DNA from: Chitinophagales bacterium | GTDB taxonomy: Bacteria > Bacteroidota > Bacteroidia > Chitinophagales > Chitinophagaceae | Assembly: GCA_025355935.1 (NCBI GenBank) | Contig: JANXYS010000169.1 | Coordinates: 1-17,833, forward strand | DNA: 17,833 bases | Direction of reading: 5' to 3' | Translations under genes and position numbers: made by a program | Notes under the pieces: generated by a model | Told to the model about the DNA's origin: nothing | Seen by the model: the letters and a program-made list of their open reading frames with translations, nothing else | Database searches by the model: none | In this document: positions 1-7,005 of the stretch, piece by piece | Layout: each line of letters opens with the position of its first letter | How positions within the stretch are numbered: the stretch's first letter is position 1

Positions 1-19
1 AAAATTAAAATCTAATTTC

Positions 20-113
20 AAAATGCTACAACTTATGTAGCATTTTCTTTTTCTTTTTAAAAAATGTTACAACTATTGTAGCATTTTCTTTTCTGCAATA
101 AAAAATGCTACAA
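20..113. repeat. 41-bp tandem repeat with terminator-like hairpins (2.3 copies)
   Basis: The 12-base word AAAATG[C/T]TACAA begins at 20, 61 and 102, an exact 41-base period. In the first two copies it is followed by its inverted complement ending in GCATTTT. Hairpin 1 pairs 20-30 with 36-46 (11 bp, loop ACTTA). Hairpin 2 pairs 61-72 with 76-87 (12 bp with one G-U, loop CTA). Both are followed on the + strand by pyrimidine runs rich in T, as in intrinsic terminators. The third copy has only the left arm, which is a perfect complement of 76-87 and could compete for it. The likely role is a duplicated terminator for a gene left of the window (inference). Bases 1-19 do not resemble another copy. 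Confidence 0.8.
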
Positions 114-266
114 AAAAGTTAAACGTTCTTTTGTAATCAACAGATTATGCGTTACCATAAATTGTATTATTTAGTGAGATAACGTTGCTTAGAAGAAATT
201 CAGATTAAAAACCGGATTGATAAAATAAGACTTACCTGTCTTGTAAGCATTAATCCAGAAAAGTTC
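114..266. other. non-coding gap upstream of pdeM
   Basis: I see no gene, RNA gene or clear promoter box in this AT-rich stretch between the hairpin repeat and the metallophosphoesterase gene. A promoter for pdeM is expected here, but I found no full TAnnTTTG match in it. Confidence 0.4.
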
Positions 267-938
267 GTGAACTTCGTGCCCTTCGAAAAAAGGATAGCAT
301 TGAAAATACAGGTAAGGGGGGAAGAGATTATTTTATCAGCAGAAAGAGCGCTTTACTGGCCGAGAGAAAAGGCATTAGTGGTGGCAGATATGCATTTAGG
401 TAAAACAGCGCATTTTAGGCAGTTTGGTATACCGGTGCCGTCCAGCCTTTTAAGTTCCGATTTATTAAGATTAACCAGTCTGATCGACAAATTTCTACCT
501 AAGAAGCTCATAGTTGTTGGAGACATGTTTCACCAGCATTTTAACCATGATATAGAGTTGTTTATTGAATGGCGCAGCCGTTTCGAGGGTTTGCAAGTAG
601 TTCTGGTACAAGGCAACCATGATAAATTAAAACCTTTGCAATATATGAATATGGATATCGAGATCTATAATCCAAATTTATGCCTAGCCCCTTTTCAGTT
701 TGTCCATGAACATAAACAGCATCATGAACAATTCTTCACCATTTCCGGTCATGTTCATCCCGGTGTTCTTTTGCGCGGGAGTGCCCGTCAGTCCTTAAAA
801 CTTCCCTGCTTTGCGCTCAATCAGCACCAGGTTGTCTTGCCAGCATTTAGCCTGTTCACAGGCCTCGACGTTTCATACTGCATCGATGAATGTGATTTTT
901 ATGCGATTGCCGCTGAGAATGTATTTAAAGTTGGCTAA
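267..938 (+). CDS. pdeM: ligase-associated DNA damage response endonuclease PdeM
   Basis: Calcineurin-like metallophosphoesterase of about 223 residues, matching the small bacterial PdeM type. The metal-binding signatures are in order: D41-x-H43 in the ADMHLGK motif, G85-D86 in VVGDMFH, N117-H118 in QGNHD, and H162-x-H164 in SGHVHPG. The stretch SAERALYWP near residues 24-32 is typical of this family. PdeM is usually encoded with a bacterial Lhr-type helicase, an ATP-dependent ligase and an exonuclease-like partner in DNA repair clusters. None of these lies to the right here, and the left side is cut, so it may be an orphan or the end of a cluster. The start is uncertain: GTG at 267 gives the longest frame, while TTG at 300 has a better ribosome site (AGGAT at 291-295) and would give 212 residues. 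The cellular substrate is not known from sequence. Confidence 0.88.
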   Translation: MNFVPFEKRIALKIQVRGEEIILSAERALYWPREKALVVADMHLGKTAHFRQFGIPVPSSLLSSDLLRLTSLIDKFLPKKLIVVGDMFHQHFNHDIELFIEWRSRFEGLQVVLVQGNHDKLKPLQYMNMDIEIYNPNLCLAPFQFVHEHKQHHEQFFTISGHVHPGVLLRGSARQSLKLPCFALNQHQVVLPAFSLFTGLDVSYCIDECDFYAIAAENVFKVG

Positions 939-965
939 AAAAAATGACCGCTATTATGCGATCAT
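937..965 (-). terminator. intrinsic terminator of lysS
   Basis: Read on the minus strand, ATGATCGC (965-958) pairs with GCGGTCAT (951-944) across a six-base loop, with one T-G wobble, followed by a run of eight T (944-937). It starts about 20 bases past the lysS stop and reaches into the pdeM stop codon. On the plus strand one pair becomes a C-A mismatch and no T run follows, so it is directional towards lysS. Confidence 0.75.
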
Positions 966-985
966 CTGGAAATTAAAAAGTTAGT

Positions 986-2509
986 TTAGTCCATTTTTTC
1001 TGGTCGCATCATAGGGAAAAGCAATACATCTTGTATGGACACCTGCCCCGTCAGTAACATGCATAACCGGTCTATCCCGAAACCTATACCGCTGGTTGGC
1101 GGCATCCCATATTCAAGCGCTCTCAGAAAATCGTGATCAATAAACATAGCCTCATCGTCTCCACGCTCCATTAATTTTACCTGTTCTTCGAATCGCTCCC
1201 GCTGTTCCAGGGGGTCATTTAGTTCACTGTATGCATTCGCTATTTCTTTACCGTTTATTATCAATTCAAAGCGCTCCACCAGGCCGGGCTTACTCCGGTG
1301 CTTTTTGGTAAGCGGGCTCATCTCAACAGGGTAATCAGTTATAAAAGTAGGCTGTATGTAATGCTGTTCGCATTTGCCTCCGAATATTTCATCTATAAGT
1401 TTACCTTTTCCCCATTTCATGTCTGCGTGTATGCCTAACTGCTTACATACACCGCGGATCCCATCCTCATCCTTCTCGCTAATATCATAGCCCGTATGTT
1501 CTTTAATTGCGTCATACATAGTGATCCTTTTATAGGGCGCTTTAAAAGAAATCGTTTGTTCACCAGCTACAACTGTCTCCACGTCGTTAGTTGCAATGGC
1601 TGTTCTTTCCAGCAACAATTCTGTGGTGTCCATCATCCAGTTATAATCTTTGTAGGCGGTGTAAAACTCCAGTACGGTAAATTCAGGATTATGTGTACGA
1701 TCCATCCCTTCATTTCTGAAATTGCGGCTAAATTCATACACCCATTCAAACCCGCCAACGATAAGCCTTTTAAGATACAACTCATTTGCAATTCTCATGT
1801 ACATAGGAACATCAAGCGCATTATGGTGAGTAGTAAAAGGCCGGGCCGCTGCACCACCAGGTATCACCTGTAGCACAGGAGTATCAACTTCCAGCGCACC
1901 ATGCTCATTTAAAAATTGCCTGATCGCATTCACCATCTTTGTACGTTTGATAAATACCTCTTTAACCAAAGGATTAACGATCAGGTCGGCATAACGCTGG
2001 CGATAACGAAACTCCGTATCAGTTACCTCATCATAAGTTTCGCCATCTTTTTCCCGTACAACGGGTAGTGGCTTCAACGCCTTGGAAAGAATTGAAAATT
2101 CTTTCACGTGTACAGAGGTTTCGCCTGTTTTAGTCGTGAACACATAGCCCTTTATACCAATTATATCGCCAAGGTCAATCAATTTTTTCCAAACAACCTG
2201 GTACATGGACTTATCTTCGCCACCACAGATATCATCTTGTTTTATATAAAACTGAATCTTACCTGTACTGTCCTGCAGAACGGCAAAATTTGCCTTACCC
2301 ATATCGCGCACACTCATGATTCGGCCGGCGAGACAAACTTCAGTGAAATCTGCTTTATTTTCTTCCCCTTTATAATTCTCCTTGATATAAGCTGCCGTAT
2401 TGTTAACTGGATATAGTGCTGCGGGATAGGCGTTGATCCCCATCTTGGTTAACTCAGCTAATTTTTCCCTGCGGATTATTTCCTGTTCAGATAATTGTAG
2501 ACTGCTCAT
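986..2509 (-). CDS. lysS: lysine--tRNA ligase, class II
   Basis: Charges tRNA-Lys with lysine in the cytoplasm. The 507-residue product has the usual class II LysRS layout: an N-terminal OB-fold anticodon-binding domain (about residues 58-150), then the catalytic domain. Motif 1 surroundings include GGAAARPF near 218-225. Motif 2 is FRNEGMDRTHNPEFT at 264-278. Motif 3 ends with GIGFGIDRLCMLL near 474-486. The length fits the bacterial family with no truncation. The ATG at 2509 is preceded by an AT-rich leader with no clear Shine-Dalgarno sequence, normal for Bacteroidota. A weak -7-like box (TACCTTCG, 2535-2528 on the minus strand) lies upstream. The gene is convergent with pdeM and divergent from the lipoprotein gene, so it is probably transcribed alone. 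Confidence 0.97.
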   Translation of the reverse strand: MSSLQLSEQEIIRREKLAELTKMGINAYPAALYPVNNTAAYIKENYKGEENKADFTEVCLAGRIMSVRDMGKANFAVLQDSTGKIQFYIKQDDICGGEDKSMYQVVWKKLIDLGDIIGIKGYVFTTKTGETSVHVKEFSILSKALKPLPVVREKDGETYDEVTDTEFRYRQRYADLIVNPLVKEVFIKRTKMVNAIRQFLNEHGALEVDTPVLQVIPGGAAARPFTTHHNALDVPMYMRIANELYLKRLIVGGFEWVYEFSRNFRNEGMDRTHNPEFTVLEFYTAYKDYNWMMDTTELLLERTAIATNDVETVVAGEQTISFKAPYKRITMYDAIKEHTGYDISEKDEDGIRGVCKQLGIHADMKWGKGKLIDEIFGGKCEQHYIQPTFITDYPVEMSPLTKKHRSKPGLVERFELIINGKEIANAYSELNDPLEQRERFEEQVKLMERGDDEAMFIDHDFLRALEYGMPPTSGIGFGIDRLCMLLTGQVSIQDVLLFPMMRPEKMD

Positions 2510-2668
2510 AGTTAATTTCTTCGGCTGCGAAGGTAATTGATAAACTGCAATTTTATTTTACCATCAACCACCTGACGAGCCATTAAAATAGCCGGATATC
2601 AGTTGTTTAATAAGCGTCGGGTAATCTGGCAGCAATTTTGACTATCTTTCTTTATAAACCTCCAAATC

Positions 2669-3391
2669 ATGAAACGTACAATGTTATCTCTCCTCGTTGC
2701 TGCCTGTATATTCCTAAGCGGTTGTGATGTTCTTAAAAACTTACCAAACACTACAATGGGTATTCCGGGAACTGGTATTTCACAATCGGAAGCGGGGCAG
2801 GGGATAAAAGAAGCATTAGCCCAAGGACTAAGTAAATCAGTTCTGCAATTAAATTCAACAGACGGTTTTTTCAAAGATGCCTTTTATAAAATTTTGCTTC
2901 CACCCGATGCAAAAAAGGTAGAAAATACGTTAAGAAGTATTGGGTTTAACAGCCTCGTTGATAAAGCAATTTTACAAATTAATCGCGGAGCAGAGGACGC
3001 TGCGGGATATGCAAAACCAATCTTCGCGGATGCAATACGTAGCATGACCTTAACTGATGCCATTGGCCTTGTGAAGAATGGTGATACCAGTGCTACTCAC
3101 TTTTTCAGAGATAAAACAACTTCTAAACTGATTGCTGCATTTACTCCTGTAATCCGCGCCTCGCTAGATAAAGTAGAGGGAACAAAATATTATAGCGATC
3201 TTATAACGAAGTATAACGACCTCCCAACCACCTTCAAAAAGATCAATCCCGATCTTACCAGTTTTGTTACGATGAAAGCTACAGACGCGCTTTTTGATCT
3301 TGTTGCGAAAGAAGAATTGAATATTCGCACCAATTTCGCTGCCCGATCTTCCGCTATCCTAAAAAAAGTTTTTGGCGGTGCGTATAACTAA
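2669..3391 (+). CDS. DUF4197 family lipoprotein
   Basis: A 240-residue predicted lipoprotein. The N-terminus has basic residues, a hydrophobic core and the lipobox LSGC with the lipidated cysteine at residue 19. The rest matches the pattern of DUF4197: GIKEALAQGL near 45-54, DGFFKDAFYKILLP near 65-78, an NRGAEDAAGYAKPIF segment near 105-119, SMTLTDAI near 125-132 and a C-terminal helical region. DUF4197 proteins occur in Bacteroidota and Proteobacteria, and no molecular function is established for them. The length is normal for the family. The gene is divergent from lysS, with 159 bases between starts, and is followed after 58 bases by a small secreted protein gene on the same strand. Confidence 0.88.
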   Translation: MKRTMLSLLVAACIFLSGCDVLKNLPNTTMGIPGTGISQSEAGQGIKEALAQGLSKSVLQLNSTDGFFKDAFYKILLPPDAKKVENTLRSIGFNSLVDKAILQINRGAEDAAGYAKPIFADAIRSMTLTDAIGLVKNGDTSATHFFRDKTTSKLIAAFTPVIRASLDKVEGTKYYSDLITKYNDLPTTFKKINPDLTSFVTMKATDALFDLVAKEELNIRTNFAARSSAILKKVFGGAYN

Positions 3392-3428
3392 CGATGCGGG
3401 CTAAATGACTAGCCTATCTCATTTTAAT

Positions 3429-3436
3429 TATATTTG
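3429..3436 (+). promoter_or_regulatory. -7 box for the small secreted protein gene
   Basis: TATATTTG matches the Bacteroidota consensus TAnnTTTG exactly and ends 13 bases before the ATG at 3450. I see no good TTG -33 element at the usual distance, so this is a half-supported promoter. It argues for separate transcription from the lipoprotein gene and for the ATG at 3450 as start. Confidence 0.45.
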
Positions 3437-3449
3437 TTTCATAGTTTTT

Positions 3450-3842
3450 ATGAAACATTTTTTTCTTATAATTCTAATCTGTTGTTTTTTCGAGAGTAGC
3501 TTTAGCCAGGTTAGCAGGATTAACTTGCTTGTGCCAGCTCGAAATGTAAAACCATTCCGTAAAATACCAATGCTGGTAAATGATGTTAAGCTGATAATGA
3601 AAGAGGGGAGTTATGCCATTTTGCGGCTCAATTCAGACACCGCCAGGATTTCATTTTCCGCGCCAGGGTGGAAAGTAAAGAATGCTGCCCGTCTTTTTGT
3701 TTATGACAAGGACATTTTTATTGTTGCGTATTTTGATAAATTTTCCTCATCCTCAAATAAGTATTTCTTAAGGGAAGTAACGTTAGAAACTTATAATCAC
3801 TTTCGAAAGAAATGCCGAACAGAAATCTATCCCACATACTAG
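3450..3842 (+). CDS. small secreted protein of unknown function
   Basis: I do not recognise a family. The 130-residue product starts with a clear signal peptide: MKHFFL, a hydrophobic core, and a probable signal peptidase I site after SFS (about residue 19) leaving a mature protein beginning with Gln. The two cysteines in the core are not in a lipobox. The mature part of about 110 residues is basic and rich in aromatic and hydrophobic residues in an alternating pattern, suggesting a small beta-rich periplasmic or secreted protein. The frame is open 45 bases further upstream, but the signal peptide and the -7 box support the ATG at 3450. Its stop codon TAG shares the tetranucleotide CTAG with the stop of the convergent flavin reductase gene. 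Confidence 0.7.
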   Translation: MKHFFLIILICCFFESSFSQVSRINLLVPARNVKPFRKIPMLVNDVKLIMKEGSYAILRLNSDTARISFSAPGWKVKNAARLFVYDKDIFIVAYFDKFSSSSNKYFLREVTLETYNHFRKKCRTEIYPTY

Positions 3843-4714
3843 CAACTCAGCAAAACTTGCCATGCTTCTTTAATCCTGCCCTTATCCAACAATTTTCCTG
3901 CATGCCGAACCATTTCCAAATCCATATCATCCGGGTTAAGGCTATAATAATGAACAATTCGGGCGAGTTCTTCATCATAAAACGAAGGGTCGCTAGCAGG
4001 TATTACATGAATGCTGGCCAGTTGCCCTAGCTGGTTCCCCGTTAATATTTTACTGAGCCTAATACCTTCGGGAAGAGCGTCAATACCAATACCACAAAGG
4101 GTATCAGGCTTGGCCACTTTAAAAAGTGAGCCTGAAGTAGAACAATACCAGTCGGCACCCAGCCGCGCTACCAAATTAATTTTTGTTTGATCAATGTTTT
4201 TTGAATCGTCCAATATGCTATCATCGATATGCATTAGTAGTACTTCACAAATCACCAGGTTCCCTGCTCCTCCTTCATTGCCAAGCGATTTAATTTCCAT
4301 CACCCGGCACTCTAACTTTATTTTGCTTTCGAGGACCATGGGTGGTTTTACCAAGCGGGCTTTCTCTTCGGTAAACCCGGTTTTCATAAACTCATTTATT
4401 CCCTTAGGGTACTCGCAGCTTGCAAGAGACGTTTGCTGCACCATTGATTCATCAACCATGTTAATCACAACTTCAGGAATTTCGAGTACGTTTTGGAGGC
4501 TGTGTTTTATGGAATTGTCTCTCACCCGCCTGGAAGGGGAGAAAATCACCACCGGTGGATTGGTAGAAAAGAGATTAAAGAAGCTAAACGGACTTAGGTT
4601 AACGTTTCCTGCTGCATCAATCGTGGAAGCAAAACATATGGGACGGGGAGCAATGGCATGCTGCAGGTATCGCTGAGCTACTACCTTATCAAGTTCTTTA
4701 AGATTTAAGATCAT
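3839..4714 (-). CDS. flavin reductase family protein
   Basis: A 291-residue protein whose N-terminal two thirds matches the FMN-binding split-barrel flavin reductase-like family. Typical segments are APRPICFAST (22-31) and the NLSPFSFFNLFS stretch (39-50) followed by NPPVVIFSPSR, which form the flavin pocket in the family. Such proteins bind FMN and either reduce flavin with NAD(P)H for a partner oxygenase or act as flavin oxidoreductases themselves. The C-terminal region (about 215-291) is an extra helical segment. It lies 50 bases downstream of a fumarylacetoacetate hydrolase family gene on the same strand, so the two are likely an operon for aromatic or keto-acid breakdown (inference). The gene runs to a stop overlapping the convergent gene's stop, with no terminator hairpin seen. 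Confidence 0.85.
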   Translation of the reverse strand: MILNLKELDKVVAQRYLQHAIAPRPICFASTIDAAGNVNLSPFSFFNLFSTNPPVVIFSPSRRVRDNSIKHSLQNVLEIPEVVINMVDESMVQQTSLASCEYPKGINEFMKTGFTEEKARLVKPPMVLESKIKLECRVMEIKSLGNEGGAGNLVICEVLLMHIDDSILDDSKNIDQTKINLVARLGADWYCSTSGSLFKVAKPDTLCGIGIDALPEGIRLSKILTGNQLGQLASIHVIPASDPSFYDEELARIVHYYSLNPDDMDLEMVRHAGKLLDKGRIKEAWQVLLSC

Positions 4715-4764
4715 GCTCTCTGTTATTCTTTCTTAGTACCAAGCTAAAATTAGTAGCTGCAGAA

Positions 4765-5769
4765 TTATTTTTTTAGTGCAAAAAGGGACAACTTGCTATC
4801 TTCTGCCCTGATGTCATTGGTGAGTGTCCCCAGTTGATCTACTTCCATTTCTACCACATCGCCTTCTTTCAGCCATTGTTCAGTAAAATCAGGGTTGTTA
4901 AGTTTGCCAGTTCCGTTTAGTTCAAGAAAACAGCCAGTTCCTACCGTGCCGCTACCAACAATATCTCCGGGGAGAAGGGTAGTACCATAACTGCATCGTT
5001 CAATTATTTCCGCGAAGGTCCAATCCATATCGCCCAGGTTTCCCTGGCTTACCTTTAAGTTATTTACTTTGCAAGTCATATTTAAATTCCAGGCCTTACC
5101 AGTGTGGCCTTCTTTGCACGGAATTTCAAATGCTGTTAATTCATCTATAGTTACCAACACCGGACCAACTGCGGTTGCGAAATCTTTTCCTTTGGCGGGC
5201 CCCAGGTTCAACAGCATTTCTTCCATCTGTAATTTACGGGCACTAAGGTCATTCATTATCATCAGCCCTGCGATATAATCATCTGCTTCAGCAGCTGTGA
5301 TGTTTCGGCATGGTTTGCTTATAACTATGGCAACTTCAAGCTCAAAGTCTAGTTTTTCAAAGTGGTCGGGCATGCAGTATACCGGCCCCGCTCCCTGTAT
5401 ACTATGATGATTTGTAAAATAAAAAATAGGGTATTGATCAAACTCAGGAATCATTTCGACATTACGGTTTTTTCGAGCGGATGCTACGTGCTGACGGAAA
5501 GCATACCCATCCCTGCAGCTGGGAGGATGTGGCACCGGGGAAAGCAAAATCACTTCGTTTAGCGGTGTGCCTTTTACGTTAGTTACCTGCCCCTGATCTA
5601 ATTTTTGTTGAATCGCAGAAGATAAACCCACCAATTCATCCCAATAATTCAGCATCAACGACATGTTTTGAGGCATATCCGGATGAAGCCTGTCCGTGTC
5701 ATAAAGAATTCCGTTTGACAACAAAGCAAGTTGTTCATTGTCTTCTTTTAAATAAGAAACAAATTTCAT
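4765..5769 (-). CDS. fumarylacetoacetate hydrolase family protein
   Basis: A 334-residue FAH-superfamily enzyme that cleaves a C-C bond in a dioxo acid using a divalent metal. Residues aligned by eye to fumarylacetoacetase: D87 and H94 in RDGYAFRQH (metal ligand and catalytic His), E143 and E145 in DFELEVAI, and D174 in MNDLSAR as metal ligands. The KGKDFATAVGP segment (193-203) and GSGTVGTG (272-279) are typical active-site loops. The RQH motif favours a true fumarylacetoacetase-type activity (last step of tyrosine and homogentisate breakdown) over the simpler YisK or MhpD types. No homogentisate dioxygenase or hydroxyphenylpyruvate dioxygenase is in the window, so the substrate is inferred. 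It is the first gene of a pair with the flavin reductase. Confidence 0.88.
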   Translation of the reverse strand: MKFVSYLKEDNEQLALLSNGILYDTDRLHPDMPQNMSLMLNYWDELVGLSSAIQQKLDQGQVTNVKGTPLNEVILLSPVPHPPSCRDGYAFRQHVASARKNRNVEMIPEFDQYPIFYFTNHHSIQGAGPVYCMPDHFEKLDFELEVAIVISKPCRNITAAEADDYIAGLMIMNDLSARKLQMEEMLLNLGPAKGKDFATAVGPVLVTIDELTAFEIPCKEGHTGKAWNLNMTCKVNNLKVSQGNLGDMDWTFAEIIERCSYGTTLLPGDIVGSGTVGTGCFLELNGTGKLNNPDFTEQWLKEGDVVEMEVDQLGTLTNDIRAEDSKLSLFALKK

Positions 5770-5870
5770 TCAGGATAATTTAGAGTAAAAATAGGAATTA
5801 ATGTTCGCAGCTGAGGTTGTATGAACCTGCCACACCTGATTTTCCGTATTTACCCTCGTGTAATTTGTTA

Positions 5871-5901
5871 TTGCTTTATTGATTTATCTTAATTATTTTT
5901 G
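5871..5901 (+). promoter_or_regulatory. Bacteroidota-type promoter of the fatty acid hydroxylase gene
   Basis: TTG at 5871-5873, a 20-base spacer, then TATTTTTG at 5894-5901. This fits the Bacteroidota housekeeping promoter (TTG around -33, TAnnTTTG around -7). The -7 box ends only four bases before the ATG at 5906, so transcription would begin at or next to the start codon and the mRNA would be nearly leaderless. Confidence 0.65.
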
Positions 5902-5905
5902 TTGC

Positions 5906-6565
5906 ATGAACTTCCAAAAAATTCATAACAAAGGACAAGCAAAACTTTTCCAGAGTCAGTACCTCGAATACCTCACCAAAACCCACCCATTAGTGATTTG
6001 GGGTATGTATGCGCCGGTACTTATTTTATTTCCTTATTACGCAGTAAATTCAGTTAATATATCTGTTCTGCAGTCAATTGGTATTTTTGCAGGCGGGATG
6101 GTCTTTTGGACGTTTACTGAATACATACTTCACCGTTTTGCATTTCATTATCACCCTGAGACAGACCGTGGCAGGCGTATAAATTATGTACTTCATGGTA
6201 ACCATCACGAATATCCGCGGGATAAAGAGCGCCTTTTTATGCCAGCAGCACCAAGCCTGATCATCGCATCTATGTTTTTCATGGTGTTTTTTGTGGTGCT
6301 TGGTAAACTTGCTTTTCCATTTTTCCCGGGATTTATGTTCGGCTATCTTATTTACGGGTCGATGCACTATGCGATTCACGCCTGGAACCCTCCATTTAAA
6401 TGGATGAAACCCCTCTGGCGGAATCATCATCTTCACCATTATAAGCATGGCGATCTGGGTTTTGGAGTTAGTTCAACCTTATGGGATCACGTATTCGGTA
6501 CAATGTACGATTTGAAAAACGAAAAAGAAGATACTCAAAAAAGCAAAGAACTTATGTTTAAATAG
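5906..6565 (+). CDS. FA2H-like fatty acid hydroxylase (sterol desaturase superfamily)
   Basis: A 219-residue integral membrane di-iron enzyme. Hydrophobic segments lie near 28-48, 54-72 and 117-150. The histidine clusters that bind the two irons are HRFAFHYH (76-83), HGNHH (97-101), HYAIH (154-158) and NHHLHH (173-178), with H181 and the DH pair at 194-195. The order and spacing, with R-D-K-E-R-L after the second cluster, resemble eukaryotic fatty acid 2-hydroxylase (FA2H, Scs7) without the cytochrome b5 domain. A role in 2-hydroxylating fatty acids of sphingolipids or other lipids is inferred. The frame is open upstream to a TTG at 5879, but that region holds the -7 promoter box, so the ATG at 5906 is preferred. 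The gene is divergent from the FAH gene and is followed by a terminator. Confidence 0.85.
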   Translation: MNFQKIHNKGQAKLFQSQYLEYLTKTHPLVIWGMYAPVLILFPYYAVNSVNISVLQSIGIFAGGMVFWTFTEYILHRFAFHYHPETDRGRRINYVLHGNHHEYPRDKERLFMPAAPSLIIASMFFMVFFVVLGKLAFPFFPGFMFGYLIYGSMHYAIHAWNPPFKWMKPLWRNHHLHHYKHGDLGFGVSSTLWDHVFGTMYDLKNEKEDTQKSKELMFK

Positions 6566-6597
6566 CCTTTATCCTCCTTTTAGGGGGCTTTTTTTTC
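6564..6597 (+). terminator. terminator after the fatty acid hydroxylase gene
   Basis: Just past the stop codon a C-rich left arm (AGCC, then CCTCC) can pair with AGGGGGCT, followed by eight T (6589-6596). The stem is imperfect: either the five inner C/G pairs with one T-G, or a bulged stem that also uses the outer AGCC. The sequence is a typical intrinsic terminator despite this. Confidence 0.6.
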
Positions 6598-6612
6598 GCT
6601 ACTAGATATTTA

Positions 6613-6990
6613 ATGCACTTACGAATGAGCCTGTTTAAAATGATAGCTGAAGTATTGACGACACTCGAAAATCCGTCGGACCAGGTTATCAACCGCGTAC
6701 CTCAGCCAACGTTGCCGGCAGACAGGCTAAAGGCGTTAGTTGCTCAGGGGAAACACACGGAGGCAGTCAAATTGTTAACCGCAACAATGAATTGGAGTAA
6801 CACCCGGTCAGAAGTATTTGTAACTGACCTGGAGAAGTCAAATATTAGAGGAAACGTTGGAACCAGGAATCCTGGTAGGAACGATACTTCTACGAAAATA
6901 GACCGAATACTGCGCGAACAACGAGCAGCTGAATCAATGGCCGGCGGTAGTTTTTTTGACTACATTAAAGCGAGATTGAAAATATTTTAG
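6613..6990 (+). CDS. small protein of unknown function, weakly L7/L12-like segment
   Basis: I cannot name a family with confidence. The 125-residue product is soluble, with no signal peptide or membrane segment. Residues 39-57 (DRLKALVAQGKHTEAVKLL) resemble the helix pattern of ribosomal protein L7/L12 C-terminal-like domains, where an L-x-x-G-K-x-x-E-A-[VI]-K-L motif is common; this is by eye only. The C-terminal third is basic and probably helical. ATG at 6613 and ATG at 6625 are both possible starts, and neither has a convincing ribosome site. It follows a terminator by 15 bases and must have its own promoter or rely on read-through. It converges with the 107-residue gene after a 15-base gap. 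Confidence 0.55.
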   Translation: MHLRMSLFKMIAEVLTTLENPSDQVINRVPQPTLPADRLKALVAQGKHTEAVKLLTATMNWSNTRSEVFVTDLEKSNIRGNVGTRNPGRNDTSTKIDRILREQRAAESMAGGSFFDYIKARLKIF

Positions 6991-7005
6991 TTCTAAAGAA
7001 TTGCA

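Noticed and set aside
20..113. Possible CRISPR array from regular 41-bp spacing
   Set aside because: The units are self-similar over their whole length with no variable spacers, only 2.3 copies, and no cas genes nearby; they look like duplicated terminators.
3399..3414. Short inverted repeat GGCTA/TAGCC after the DUF4197 gene
   Set aside because: Only five base pairs and no T run, so not convincing as a terminator.
4194..4676. Plus-strand open frame of 160 codons
   Set aside because: Antisense shadow of the flavin reductase gene, with no recognisable domain.
5879..5905. Upstream TTG start for the fatty acid hydroxylase adding nine residues
   Set aside because: The extension is the -7 promoter box region read as codons; the ATG at 5906 fits the promoter and the family better.
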